A DNA stretch of 64,000 bases from contig CM071573.1 of assembly GCA_036426205.1 (NCBI GenBank), positions 42,180,106 to 42,244,105 of the forward strand, read 5' to 3'. Shown one piece after another: positions 8,447 to 23,400 of this stretch. The position numbers were made by a program, and so were the translations under genes. Position 1 is the first letter of the stretch. Every line of letters begins with the position of its first letter. The DNA comes from Ascaphus truei (lineage: Eukaryota; Chordata; Amphibia; Anura; Ascaphidae). Below the pieces are notes generated by a model that saw nothing but the letters and a program-made list of their open reading frames with translations, had not been told where the DNA came from and ran no database searches.

Positions 8447-11400
8447 CTACAATAAAACAAAAAAAAAAACCCCATTATTAACACAGTCTCTGGCATAACC
8501 CAGCTCTACAAACACTTCATCCAACAGCTCAAAGGGTAAATTATTTTATTCTTTATTAGAACAAACCTGGCATGCGTCAGTTCCGCCTTCCAGGACTCCT
8601 GCGCATAACATGCTCTTGTCAATGTATTTCCCGTAAGATTTTTGATCTGAGCACCTCGCTTCTGAGATTATCTGCACACTGCCATCAAGTAGCTGTGTTG
8701 TGTATCCTTAAATTGCAAAATAAGAAAATAAATTTAGTCTGTGGAACACAGCTGTGTTACTGTGATTATGTGCAGCACAAAGTCTTATTTTACAGCTGTT
8801 ACTATGCATCTTATGAAAAGAGTCAGGAGCATCTTATGTGACAATAGAAATTGTGGCATTCTGTCTAGGGCAGGGAGTCTGCACCCTTTCGAGGAGGAAG
8901 AGCTGCAACACATGCATGAGTATTACACCCCCACAAGCACATGCATATACTGTACACACACTAATAGGTATATAATGTATAAGCATTAACATACAACAAA
9001 CTTACTTCAATCAGAATTAGGGAAAATAAAAAATATGTGGGGGAATAAAAGGCATATCACAAGACTAAGTTCCTTTATTTTGTTTTTTTCATTGTTTTAA
9101 TGGGCAAGACAGTTTGCCATTTACAAATAATACATACATACACTACCCCCCAAATACACGCACACACTTCCAACCCAAATACACGCACACTACCCCCCAA
9201 ATACAAACACACACAGTCACCCTAAATACATACACACACACTACCGCCCAAATACATATAGACACATACTACCCCCCCCCCAAATACACACACACAAACA
9301 CACATACACTACCCCCCCCCATACATACCCACTACCCTCCAAAAAACACAAACATACACTGTCTCACACTGGACCTCTCACATGCCCGGTGCACGCCGAC
9401 ATCACAGAGAGGCCCGGCGTGGGACAGTGTAGGAGTCAGGCAAGCAGTTGGGGAAAAGCATGGCGGCAACAAGAGGCCCAACCAGTGCCGGGCGGGCCTC
9501 CTCGCGGTACTAACAGTGAGGGAGAGAGGCAGCAGCTGGGGAGCGGCAACCTGTGGCCGGAGGAGAGCCGCATGCAGATGCGGAAAGAGCCGCAAGGGCT
9601 CGGGAGCCACAGGTTGCCTACCCCTGGTCTATCACCTAATGGGGTTTGTGACATGTCCCATCGGCTCACAGTGCACCTGTGAGTAAGAGGCACCATGTGC
9701 ATTCAGCCTGCTCCACATCACACTTCTATGCGGCAGTTCATCTAGTCCCCAATCTGTTTATTGTAGAGGCAGACTTGCATGGTGCTGTACTGTAGGCCTT
9801 GTCAGCAGTTTATGTACCTATACCGGACAATATTACACATCTATGTTTTCTCTTTGAATGTATAGGACAGCCCTATAGTCTCTCTAACCCAGTTCAAGTG
9901 GTTGATTGATTTATTACACCTGTGGGGTCTACTTATCAAGGCAAACGTGGTGCAATTGTGGGGCACAAAAGCAGCACCAGATTTAACCAGGACAAAGCCC
10001 CTCTAAAAACAATTTCAAATCTTTCTTATTGATCCATCTGGTGCCATTTTATTCCACACTTTTGCTGTGATACACAGATCCCAATGACTGTTACCATGTA
10101 ATATAACGTTTGCGTTGAGTTCCCTTGCGAGCCTGTAACTGCGGTATGTCGCAGGCAGCGTACATCACACCCTTCTACCTAGCTATGTGTCACTCAGCAG
10201 TTTCATGTGCCTTACTGAAAAAGGATAAGAAGCAAAGAGTGACACACTGAGGGCTCATTTGCATGCCATTGCCCAGAATCCTTAGCTGCAGTGGAAGCAC
10301 TGCATGCTAAGAGATAATGGGGAAAGGCAGGGTTGCAGACCTGTCCGAGCACAGTCACAAGTGGAATTTTTATCACTTATTTTTTGTCACTTTTTTTTAC
10401 TCAGGATAACGTACTTTCAATCTCTACAGAAACTTGTGATATTACTACTTTTGTTCACTGATATAGAACACTGGAACTATTGCAGAATGTAATAAAAAAT
10501 TCCGAATCTTTGGTGCGAATATATTTTAGTTGTCTTTACTCAGCCACACCTTACCTGTCTCCCTTCTCCCCCATCCAGAGATCACACATTTTTTCCCAGG
10601 TGAGAATTCCCTGTCAGGTAAACAGGCTGTCTTCACATACCTCGTCTCTCTGGCACATTTACCATTCATTTTTTTCAGCTTCATCAGTGCTGCAAAACAA
10701 AGAAACATGTACAGTATAATGTCTGCAAATACATGAGAACCTTGTTGAGTTCGTACCCCCCTTTTCACTGCACGTACCTTCAGCGATGAGGAGTTTATAG
10801 ATATACTGCTACTCATTGTCACGCGAGACCTGAACTCTTCCACGGGATAAAGCACCAGACAGGACATAGAGAGCCGGAGCCAGCAGACTCAGCACAATAT
10901 CACTTAACAGAGCTATACTCACTTAAAATAGGGGATACAGGGGTCCTACTAGCAGTCCTAGGTGACCGGCGCCACCAAAATGGCTTACCCGGCACAGCTT
11001 TCACTTCTGTGGGGGATAGAGACTGTCCAGACCCCTCTGGTGCAATTTGTGGTTGATCACTTTCAAATTCCCTGCTCAAAAGTCCTGCTCTCTACTCCTC
11101 TGGCAACTCACAGTTCCAGGCATAAATTTACTTTTAAATCTCCTGCTCAGATCGGCTCAGGTGCCTCCAGTAAAGACATGGAGCACACCGAGAAGATCAG
11201 AATGAACAGTGGAAATGAGATCAGCAGCTCTTTATATAGACATCGGCCTCCATCTGAAACTATGGAGGAGTGCTGCCAACCAATAAGAGCACAGATACTA
11301 CATGCAGGCCAATCAGAGCACAGATGCTATATAGGCCAATCACTGAGCGACCTACGTCAGCTAATCACAGAGTGAGGGGCATCTAGGGCCATGGAAAAGA

Positions 11401-14400
11401 GACAATACTTCAAGACAGCCCACAGAGGTGGGCTTAAGGAGAGGGGGAAATTAAAACTGACACTGGGACCTGAGTCAGTTAGGGCTTAGACCGAGACCTC
11501 ATGTTCCAGTTTCAGCTGGATACCTCCTTTGGAGGTGGATGACTGAATCTCGGCTGAACAATTACCCTGGCCTCAGAGTCATAGTTCCCCAGGCCTGAGT
11601 ACACACCTCTCCCCACACCAAGAATGTCCCGCACCCACCTAGCACGCCAACGGAACAAAGAAATATACAGGTACAGTTACACACAAAGTAATACATTGGA
11701 TCAAGAGGTATAGGTACTGTACATGCATACATGTCTAAAATACAGGTTTTTGGGGCCAGATGAGCCACAGAAGGATGGATCTACAGGGAAATCATGTACA
11801 GTGTCGGCCACCTTTATCCTCGTGCAGCCGTATCGGCGCAACCCTGAAAACCGCGGGCAGATGCAGTATTTGATGCAGTATGTTCCGGTATTTTAAGCCG
11901 CGGCCGCCTTTATCCTAGTGCATTGTATTAGCGCTGTCTCGGCATGAATGCGGCATGAACGCGGTGAAGTTCGTGGCATTCGGAAAAAATACCCAAACAA
12001 AATCGGAGATGTTGGAGAATAAAAGTGGCTGTGACAGTACATCCAGATGGATAGGGACAAAGTGTGGGCTTAACTTTTATAATAAGAGCTGCATTGTCCC
12101 TACCGTCACACTCATTTTATTATTTTTTAAGGCACTGGGTCCTTATATTTATTACAGCAAACTGTCTGTTTATTACTGTAACTTTCCTTTAGTTCCATAA
12201 TTCTTCTTGGTTTCTCTCTCTTTGAAATGATGTTCATAGGAATCAGATCGTGGCATTATCAGGGATCCAGTGGGTCATATTTGATTTCATTGTATTCCAA
12301 TGAACACTTTTAACCCTAAATGTGAAAAGCTTTTAAACGTATCTGAAAATAGCTTTGCTAATTGGAGTTATTGCTTTAATAAATCTGGTGCAAATAGTGT
12401 TGTCCACATTTTCCAGACAGTAGTAAATATCCCCCAATATGTTACTGGGAAGGATTTATGAGTCAATTCCTCATTATTTTCATTAATATTTCTCCAAATT
12501 CCAAAGCAACTGAAGTATTTCACAGTAACGTTTGTAAGTGGGATGTAAAGGTTGCATAGTAAAGGTAAAATGCAACCAAACAAACATGTACACGAAGAAA
12601 TGCGTAAGATCTTTTATATGCATTAATTTGGCATTTGCAGTCAAATAGTACTTTACTAAATTGTATTTTTTGGGATTACCCAGATTATTTCTGCAGCCGG
12701 TCCTGAATAATTCCCTTATTTACATACATCCGCTGACAGAGGGGACTTGTACCATTCAAATGTGTCATCTGGCAAAATGAAAGAGGAATCACTTGGGAGA
12801 TAATGAAGCCACCTGTTCGTTGTGTTGCGTGAACACCAACAATAATGGACTTTAAAATATCTGTAACCCTTTCGCTGCCAGAGGGGGCTTTCAGTGAAAG
12901 TGCTCTGATATGTCGCAAGCTCCTCTCAAAGCAAGGGGATTAACTCTTTCTTTTTAGGGGAACAGGCCTTCATCTCTTAAAACACCCCAATTATTATTAT
13001 GAGTTATATAATATGTCAGCATGTAAAGAGCCAAGGAATCTTGCACAAAGACAAATGTACATGTTTAAAATGTACATTTTTCTTTAACCAAAAAAAGAGG
13101 ACATTTTTAATCTGATTTGTAAACTTCAGTGAAAAATGGTCACATATCTAATTAACATGTTTGGTTTACCTACCAAGGTCACTGTGCAAACTGCTGGGCC
13201 CTTCTCGATAGTTTTCATGAATGAGGATTTTTTCAACATCAAAGGCTTGTTCAGAGGTTTCATTCTTCTGCAGATCCAGTTTGCCTAGGCACACCTTCCA
13301 TAGCCCAGCTCTTGGCCTGCATGTTACATGTGGACCATTAAAATAAACAGCTTGAAAGTCTCCTATTTCTAATATTTTCGTGTCTTCATTCATGTAGAAG
13401 ATGATTTTAGACCAGCATTTTAACCCTCCCAGCCCCCACGCAGAAACATTTGTTTTTCCTTTGGGACCTGCATTCTTCATTCAGTACATACAAAAAAAGA
13501 TGTACACTTGAAGATTGGGTCCCATTGGGTCCCATTTAGTAGAATATATTAATTAGATTATTAATTCATGAAATCTGGCATGTCTTTCTGTCTATCACTC
13601 TTTGCCTTCTCTCACTTTTGTCACATTATATGTTTCCCAATGTGTGTCTGTCCATTGTGTCCTCTAACAGGTAGAACAAACAAGCAAATAGCGCACTGCC
13701 AGGGAGTCAGGTTGTGAAAATACAAATGTCCCATTTATTTCAGTACATGACTGATAAAAACATCATGCCACGGGGGATAACAAACAGCCTCCTACGCGTT
13801 TCGGACGGGTAGGTCCTTTATCAAGGAGTGTAGGGCATGGTGCAATGAGGGTACCTTATATACCCCTCTCTTAATCATAATAAATTACAGACAGTTGAAA
13901 AAAACTTTTCGTCCACCCCTCACTGCGCATGCGCGTGACGTCACGCTAAGCGCCACCGTCGCCAGAGAAACCTCGGTCAGTAGACACGCCCCCCGCATTT
14001 GCTTCATGGCTGGCACACCGCAGTGGAACCCCAAGGACTGCAGGAGTGGGTAAGAAGTTCATCATTACTCATAATGACTATGATAGCTGAGTATTCTAAT
14101 GTGGATTATACATTCTATAACGATGCCTTATGAGGTTTAATGCTTGAGTGACTCACAGGTCATTTTTTCATGTAACCCACTCCGTAGCAACAGTATGGGG
14201 GTCCGTGAAGATTAATTGAATTTTGGAGAGAGTTACGCAGGGTGGAGCACCCTTTTCCCCTTCATTCTGTCCTCTAAGGCTGCGTCCATAGAGGGGGGAG
14301 CTGTGCTCCTCCGCGCTGACGCTGAGGCTCATCTGCGCAATCAGGAGCGATTGCATGAACTAGCAGACGAGCAAGCGTGCACGATCGGGAGGCGGGGGAA

Positions 14401-17400
14401 GGCTGGGCACTGACATCACTGGGCCAATAGCCGACAGCGCGCACAGAAACAGGTTCTGCTGTCGGCTGAGAATCCCTGTGCCTCAGCACGCCTGCGGACA
14501 CTCGCGGGAGCCCCCTCTTAAGACATCCTCAGGCTGAGACAGGGAAGGGCAGCCAAAGGGTGTCGCCATTTACTGCCGTCCGCTGTTGTGTGGTAATGTT
14601 AAAGCTGCTCTATTGCTTCCGAAACTCACCAACCCTCTCATCCCCTGTACCCAATGTCTACTTACCCTGCCTATAAATTGTAAGCTCCTTGAGGCAGGGC
14701 CTCTCCTAACACATTGCAGGCCTATCCTACCTCTTCTAACACAATTTTAATCCTGTCTGTAAATGTTACTAATGCCCATAATCATATCTCTAACTGCCCA
14801 TGAAATATCTGTAAACTGAATGTGTATAACCTTTGTTCATTTAATGCAACCATGTATTATTGTAACTCTGGCCTTTTCTGTCTGTCTCTTGTGAAACAAA
14901 ATAATTGTATTTAATTTGTAGTTGTTCTCAAACTGATTGTAAAGTATTGCGATATCCCCTTAAGTGGAAGCCTGTATTTACTTTAAAAATAAAGGATCAG
15001 GATGATAACAAGCATCATGTTTGTTTTTAGGAAACATAACGCTTTAAGGGCATAAAATATATATTTTGTACCACAATACGGGCAAAAACATTGATTGTGG
15101 ACTCCAGAAGTTGAGCTATGTAGGGCTGAAGGCTATGGCCCATATTTACTAAATTGTGCTATGCCAAAAGACACCCCTCATGCTGGAAGACGCCTTACCG
15201 ACCATTCATTTAAATTGGCCAGAAGGTGTCTTATAGTTTAGTCACACTTAGTAAATAGGTCTCTGTATCTGCTGTCTGTACAGTATATAACAGGGAGGTC
15301 CTCTTATGTAATACATACTTTTCTTTAGCCATATACATTGGGATCCTATTCAGACAAAGCTCCTCAATCTAATAATCAGAATAGGTTTGAAAAGAAAGCC
15401 TGGTCCTTCTGTACTTACTGAGACACAACGCAATGGGCAGCCGTGAATATCCAACATTCTGAAATCAAAGTGCCCCCGCAAACATGTCCTGCGGGATTGG
15501 GTGAAATGGGAACCTTCAGTTGCAGTGATGCCAACCATGGGTGTTTGCCAGGTTGCGCTCTCTTTCCACCAATTATTCTCCCCTGGCTGATTGGAAGAAG
15601 TTCTTTGGTGCCACAAGTAGAAAATGAATTATCCGGTTTTATGGTTGTCACAGGAACAGGCTTTGTGGTGGCCCGTGTTGGATTTGGAGCCAATAGTCCA
15701 CCAAAATAAACATCTAGAAAGTAGACACATTGAAAGTAAACAGCAGTTTGTTCACCCACATGGTATGAAGCAGCCAGATGCTAAATACAGTATACCATCA
15801 TGCACACAGATCTGGGGATACTGAATTTGCTGTTTTATCATAATCCTTTCATGATGTGTTTTCATTTACATTTATCCATCGAAGCTGTTTTTATGTAGGT
15901 CATGTAATGTGTATATATAGGAAGTACACAGACTTTTAGACTATGATGGGGATGTTTAGGGGTAAGGGAGAAATACACTTGAAGGAAACTATTTCAGGAA
16001 TTGTATAAAGAGTAGAGATGGGCAAAAAAATGTTGGCGGATTTGCATCTGCAGCGGATCGGCGGTTCCCTTGTTCCGCGGATTTCAGCGGATCAATCTCA
16101 AAGAGGGCGATTCGCGTTTTTTGCGGATTTTTAAATTATTATTATTGCCAATACACTCCGCGGATTCCGCAATAAGTTGACGGATTTGTAGAATCCAATC
16201 CACAGATTCTTACGAATCCTCCTAACGAATTGCTGAATCCGCGAGGATTAAAACCGACCACATCCATTGGCAGATTTTACACAGCAAAACGGATTTTGGT
16301 GGAAAATGCAAGAAAATCCGGGAAACGGATTTATGCGAATTCGCCCCCGTCTCTAATAAAGAGTCGTGAATTCAGAAGGAATGTAACAAAATTACAGTTA
16401 GCTAAAACTGCTGTCATAGGTACCTGCAGTAAATTGCAAGGTGAAAAGATGAACAAGTTGATTTGAATATTACATACTTTGTACACACTCAGGAACATCG
16501 CACAGGTCCCAATTCAATTTTCCGTCGTCATCTTCATAATAGCACCAAGGTTTTTCAGCACCATCTGGATTCCTGTGCAAAATAATCAAGAGAAAATTTA
16601 GCCGGATGCTGAAGTACAGTCCTAATTGGGAAACACAGATGAGCCTATTATAAACAATTTGTGAATCCACAAAAACAAAATACTGCTAATTATATACATT
16701 TCATATAATGATCGCATGGAAGTCCATGTAGTCAAATCATTTCTTGTTAGGTGATTCCATATAATGGGCGTCTGCTATAGCTTTATAATGAATAAAATGG
16801 TGTCTACGGGCAACAGGCGAAATATAATGACAACGGTTAATGTATTTCCTAACTAAAATGAAAACATTTACACTTTTAAAGCCTATGCTTGTGGTGGCAA
16901 TCGTTGCGTGGGGATATCTAGAAAGTACGTACCTGCAGAAGTTGTGGTCACCAATCCCATTGACATGAATACCGGTGACAAAAGCATTGACACTCTCTTG
17001 AATAAGATGGTAAGAGTCCCAGTGAAGGCACGTGAAGCCACCTTCTGTCTGACTGACATTGCCCCTGTATCCAAATCCATTACCGCGGAAACAGTTACTT
17101 GGCCCTGAAAGGGGTTATCTTTTAGTTGTGCTGCTGTTGTGATGGAGCATCTAGATGCTAGGCTATTTGCTGCTCATCTGAGTGAGATAATAATCACACA
17201 TCTTATGGAAAACATAAGAAGGTGTATCCCAGTATAAAGGGCTATTTCCCCTCAGCACTTTATCCTGGGATACTACCCCAGTTAGAAACTGTTTGCAGAC
17301 CTGCCCTTGATACTGTAGTCTCACGTTATTCACTTACACTTAGTGGATGTTGTTTTTAATTTGGCTGTGGTTTTTGTATTCTCCACCTAGCCATAAGTGG

Positions 17401-20400
17401 ATATTTTTGTATTGTGTTTTGTGATGATTTCATGTTTAATAAATATAAGTACATCAACGAGTGCACGGTAATGAATACTTTTTTCGATTTTGCAGCATAA
17501 TGTACCTCATATAATAATATATTATAGTATAATATAACATCATGCAGAATAAGAGCTGTGTACTTAGTTGGAGCTGTTTCCAATGCCTCTCTGCACCAAA
17601 CATCCATAGTGCCATTCTATAGTGTACCTAAGCAGCTTGAGGTATCTCATTTAACATATACTGTACTGTATATGAAAAATTCAGGCGTTAAGCTAAGAAT
17701 CGCATCACATTTCTCCCCTTTATGCTGATGCCTCCACATGCAGATATTAAGAACTATTCTGTGGAAAACATAGAAAAAGATAACAAAAATAACCGATGAA
17801 TAATTAGAGCTTTCTACTTGTTTACCAATTTCACATAATTTTCCTCTGTAAGGCTGTGGACAGATGCAGCTAAATTGATTTTTCTCTCTGGTTTCACAGG
17901 CTCCTCCATTCTTACAAGGGTTGTTAGCACACAGGGTTGAAACTGGAATAGAAAATAATGAATCCAACATCACATACAATTACCTAAATATATAAACATT
18001 CTATGATAGGTAAGAGTTAACCAGATATTGTTTCCATAACTTTGGGCTTTGAATTAATTTCTTTTTCAGAAACAGAGAAATAAAAGCCTTGGATACAGGT
18101 AAGGATCCCTTGTCTTACTAAGTCTGCAATTCTTTCTTCTCGGCATAACATTTTTTATTCTTCCCATCTTCGTTGGATTTGATTGTTCATTTCAGAATTC
18201 CCCATTTTCATATCCTAAGCATTCTTGAGTTATTTCCTTTTATTTACTCCCTCCGCAAGCTCATGCATCCATACGCCCATCAGGAGGTGAGGGGGTTAAT
18301 ATGCTGAGGGAATTATGTGCAGTAAACTATTTCATACTCACTTGTTTGCTGTACTCTGAATTGTAAGACTGGTTTTCTTTTAATATGTAAATAATTAGCA
18401 CTTATGTGTCTAGGAACAGTCTATAAATAAAACCAACTAACCCACTTACCTGCCCGGCATGCTGGTCCATGGTAAGGATACTTGCATTTGCACTTGTAAT
18501 ATGGAGCAATTTTCTTCAGAACACACTCCCCATGGGGGCATGTGCTATTTTTACATGGATGATTTGCTGGATGGAAACACATAAAGCAGAATATCTTTTA
18601 ATATGCTTCATAGTTCTCCAATATCTCAGTTATGGTCACTTGACTAAGAGTTCATCTTATTTGTATGCCCAAAACCATTCTCTACTACAGGGGCGGCACT
18701 CCTGTCCTCAAGGGCCACCAACAGGTCAGGTTTTCAGGATATCCCTGCTTCCGCACAAGTGACTCAATCAGTGGCTCAGTCGAAGCAGGGACTGATTGAG
18801 CCACCTCTGATAAAGTAGCGACTGATTGAGCCACCTGTGCTGAAGCATGGCTAACCTGAAAACCTGACCTGTTGATGGCCCTTGAGGACTGGAGTTGGCC
18901 ACCTCTGATCTACTAGCTAATTTCGTCTGGAGGGATTGGCCCTACTGGGTTAAAAGAACTGCGAATAAACTGTAAAATATTATTATGGGTAAGGAGCATC
19001 ATTGCTACAGGAGAACAGGATAAACAATTAGGGGAAAAGGGAAACAATTCAGTAACCATTTGAAATGTAACTTTAATAGCATTTCATTTTCAGTTCTTGC
19101 AAGATCCAGAAGACGGTTCCTTAAAATAAAATGTGAACATGTTTTCCCATAAACTGTACATCAATAGCTGCAATGCCCTGGGCAGCAATGATGTTCACGT
19201 GTATTATAAACTGAGCAACCATCGTTATTATTTATACACTTGGTTAGTTCTGCAATAAATCCAAGCCTGGCTTTATAATCTGCACCATGCAGAAGGTTGA
19301 ACCTTAAAGTGGCAGACCAAGCAATATCCTACATGTGTTTTTTTTTTAATAAATCAGTTCTGTACCATGAGAAAATACTTAGTATTTTTTTAAAACAACT
19401 CTGAATGACATTTTTAATGTATAATAATGTAACAGGCCTTTTTATTCCTATAGCAACAATTTACAGTCACAGTTACAATATTCCTCTGCAGCCATTTAGT
19501 GAACGCCTGAGCCAAATCTTTGCAGATCGATCACAGGAGATCAAATCGTCAACTTAGCGAATTACATATCATTGTGTGGATTGTATTGATGATATTAAAG
19601 GGAAAAAATAAATAAAAACTTTTAAAACCGCTTCTTGGACTGCTGCTTTAATGGACATGGCTGTTCCAAAGAATTATGGGTGCTAAAGTGTGCGCTCATC
19701 AATATGTCGACAGCTAGAATATAAATATATCTGTAATACTTTAGAGCAGTGCTCTCCAAACTTTTCAGTACGAGGGACACATCATATATTCTACACATTT
19801 TCGCGGGCCCAACAAAAAAATCTTTTTATAATTTTTTATATATTTTATAAATTAATTATTAAGTTTTATTTGGATCTTTTTGGGGTAATCAGCATGATAT
19901 GATTCAGAACAAAAGAGAACTGTGACAATTACAAAGCAAGGATGCCGTGCTTACACTGGGAAATGATATATAATGAGCAATAATATATATATTTCAAGTT
20001 GCTGCGGGTCGGATAAAATCTTGTGGGGGGACTGATGTGGCCCCCGGGCCGTAGTTTGGAGACCCCTGCTTTAGACAGCACTCCTCCGCGCTGACGCTCA
20101 GGCTCGCCTGCTCAATCAGGAGCGATTGTATGGACTTGCAGGCAAGCCAGCGTGCGCGATCGGGAGGCGGAGCACTGACATCATGGGGCCAATAGCCCGC
20201 GAAGCACCAACGTCAACGTCACAGCGCCAACATCACGGTGCTGACGTCATGATGCTTCTTCGCTGTGATTGGAGGCTTTCAGCCGACAGCGCGCTCAGAT
20301 ACAATTTCTGATGTCGGCTGAAAATCCCTGCGCCTCAGCACGCCTGCGGACGCTCGCGGAAGCCCCCTCTCAAGACATCCTCATTGAGGATGACGGGGCT

Positions 20401-23400
20401 CATCGCGGAGCGTCCGCACGGCTCAGCGCTGTCGGTCCTTCTATGGATTCAGCCTTAGAGAGAGAAGAAGGCTTGTGGAGCCTGTATGAGACATGTCCAG
20501 TTAATAACACGTCTTCTTACTTAATGACTAAATATATATTATAGCTGTATTTCATTTCTGCAAGTAACCTTTCCATTTCCCCAGCTACAGGGACCCTAAT
20601 AATATGTACTGTATGTGCTCTAACTCAGTGCTTCTCAAACCTCTCCAATAACCCCTGAGCCAGATCCGATTTTTGAGGCAACCAACAGACACCCAATACA
20701 GATCTATATTAGGTGCATCCACCTGTGTGCACATTGGCTTGTCCTAAAATCTGGTGTGTATTGTGGTGCCCAATGACAGGTTTGGGAACCGCTGCTTGTT
20801 TTGTACATTACCTGGAAGTCCACATGGAAAAGGGTTACATAAAACAATGAAGCTGTAGAACAGCCCTATGGAAGCCATCACACTTACGTTTCAAACAGTA
20901 TTTTCCTGTGAAGAATATGGAGCAGTGACAATGGAATCCGGTGTCTGTCCTCATACAGGTGCCATGGTTCAAACAAGGCTGTGAACTGCATGGATCTAAA
21001 CAGTGAAGGAGTTAATGTTATAGGCACAGATTCTTTGAGTTCTGCATAAAATGTGAAGCATCCAGATCCAGACATAACCTTGGACCTCTTAGCTGTTTGC
21101 TCCTGTTGCAGTTTCCACTGGAATATTGGATCAGTGTGTTTGCTTTTGAGTGTGCTTTGCATCGTTTTGACACGATTTCTGCAAACACCATGTCTGAAGT
21201 TCAATAATGTGGATTATATGCACACTTTCAAACCTGGAATGAGTGGTGGTCCTGGACATTCACTCTCTCACGAGTACTCTCCTTGACAGTGAGATACAGT
21301 AGCATGGTGTGATGCTGCAAGATTTAATGCTGCTCCTACTCAGTTTGCTCAAAACACTTTCACTATTGTGAAGAAATGTATAACATAAAATATAAAGACA
21401 AGTATGGATTTGGCTACATATTTATTACCGGTATGGACAATGTCTTTACATACCAGCAGTGTATTCATAGTAGTACTTGGTCACTTCATATAAATCTTCA
21501 TTATAATTTGTATACTCCCCAGCTTCCAGAAGATCTGCATAATGCAAAGTGCATGCGTGTTAGGCAGAACAGATCTTTCTTGTACAGTGATGATATTAAT
21601 ACCTTGGGGATGTGTCCTGCGTACTAAACTCTCACAAAATGAAGGGAGGTGCAGTGCAAACAAATGTGTTGCTGTAATCTTTGTAAAGGGGCCCTATTTA
21701 CTAAGCTTTGCTATGCCAGAAGAAACCGTCCAGCGTTATAGAACACCTAATGGTACTGAATGATATGCTATGGCTTGCTGTAAGCATGGCCCAGAATGCA
21801 GGTCTTCAGATAGGGGAGTTTACGCCAACTCAAGCTTGGCAGTTTGTTTGATGCAAAGGAAAGAGAAAAAGAAACACAAAATGTGATGCTTGTGTGTATG
21901 TATTTCTATGGCACCCAGGGGCGCCAACAGAAATCATGGGGCCCGGGACAAATGAAAGGAGCAGGGCCCTCCTCCCCCAAACCCGTAGTGCCCCCCTAAC
22001 CCATAGCGCCCCCCCCCCCGAACCCATAGCGACCCCCCCCGAACCCATAGCGCACCTACCACGGAAAAATATTTTTTAGCACGCAACTTTTACTTAACTG
22101 TTTTCTTATTGTGATACAGAAAAAAACATTACAATGCAACCTGTTTATTTTTATATTTTCAGCAAAAGACAGGTGACTGCCTGTCTGGGTGGGTGAGTGA
22201 CTGGGTGAGTGAGTGACTGGGTGAGTGGGTGCGAGAGTGAGTGAGAGCGAGAGTGAGCGACTGGGTGGGTTTGAGAGTGAGCGACTGGGTGGGTGAGAGA
22301 GTGAGCGACTGGGTGGGTGAGAGAGTGAGCGACTGGGTGGGTGAGAGAGTGAGCGACTGGGTGGGTGAGAGAGCGAGCGACTGGGTGGGTGAGAGAGCGA
22401 CTGGGTGGGTGAGAGAGTGAACGACTGGGTGGGTGAGAGAGCGATCGAATGGGTGGGTGAGAGAGCGATTCGAAGGGGGTGGGTAAGAGAGCGAGCGACT
22501 GGGTGGATGGGTGAGAGAGCGACTGGGTGGGTGAGAGAGCGAGCGACTGGGTGGGTGAGAGAGCGAGCGACTGGGTGGGTGAGAGGGAGCGACTGGGTGG
22601 GTGAGAGAATGAGCGACTGGGTGGGTGAGAGAGTGAGCGACTGCATGGGTGAGAGAGTGAGTGACTGGGTGGGTGACTGAGTGGGTGACTGAGTGACTGG
22701 GTGGGTGACTGGGTGGGTGGGAGAGTGCTGCATGGGAGGGAAAGTGCGTGCGTGGGTGGGAGAGTGCATGTATGGGTGGGAGAGTGCGTGCGTGCGTGGG
22801 TGGGAGGGTGAGTGGGTAGGAGAGTGAGTGGGTGGGAGAGTGAGTGAGTGGGTGAGTGAGTGGGTTAGTGACTGGGTGAGACAGTGACTGGGTGGTGGGT
22901 GTCAGTGACTGGGTAGTGGGTGACAGTGACTTGGTGGTGGGTGACAGTGACTGAGTGGTGGGTGACAGTGACAAGGGGTGGGTGGCAGTGACAGGGAGGT
23001 GGGTGACAGTGACAGGGGGGTGGGTGACAGTGACAGGGGGTGGGTGACAGTGACAGGGAGGACACTCTGCGGGACCTCGGCTCTGCGCATGCACAATCGC
23101 CACCATTTTTTTTTTTAAACTTTTTTTTTTTTAAATTTAACGGCCAGGGCCGCGCAGGGGAACGGCGGCCGGGCCCCCCTGACTCACGGGGCCCAGGACG
23201 CTCGTGCCCTTTGTCCCCCGCTGTTGGCGGCCCTGATGGCACCAACCATGTGTCTGGCACTTTACTGAAATATACCAGGGGTGGCCAACTCCAGTCCTCA
23301 AGGGCTATCAACAGGTCAGGTTTTAAGGATATCTGTGCTTCAGCACAGATGGCTCAATCAGTAGCCCAGTTAACGACGGGACTGGAGTTGGCCACCCCTG

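Noticed and set aside
10962..11375. 137-codon frame in HABP2 intron 10
   Set aside because: Its C-terminal part is a translated CCAAT-box repeat; it overlaps a likely regulatory or repeat block.
22170..23060. Regular repeats that could suggest a CRISPR-like array
   Set aside because: Unit sequence drifts without unique spacers, and the genome is a vertebrate; it is a minisatellite.
22056..23311. Long Ser/Pro/His-rich frames (up to 315 codons) on the - strand
   Set aside because: They translate a minisatellite inside a hAT element; several frames are open at once because the unit lacks stops.
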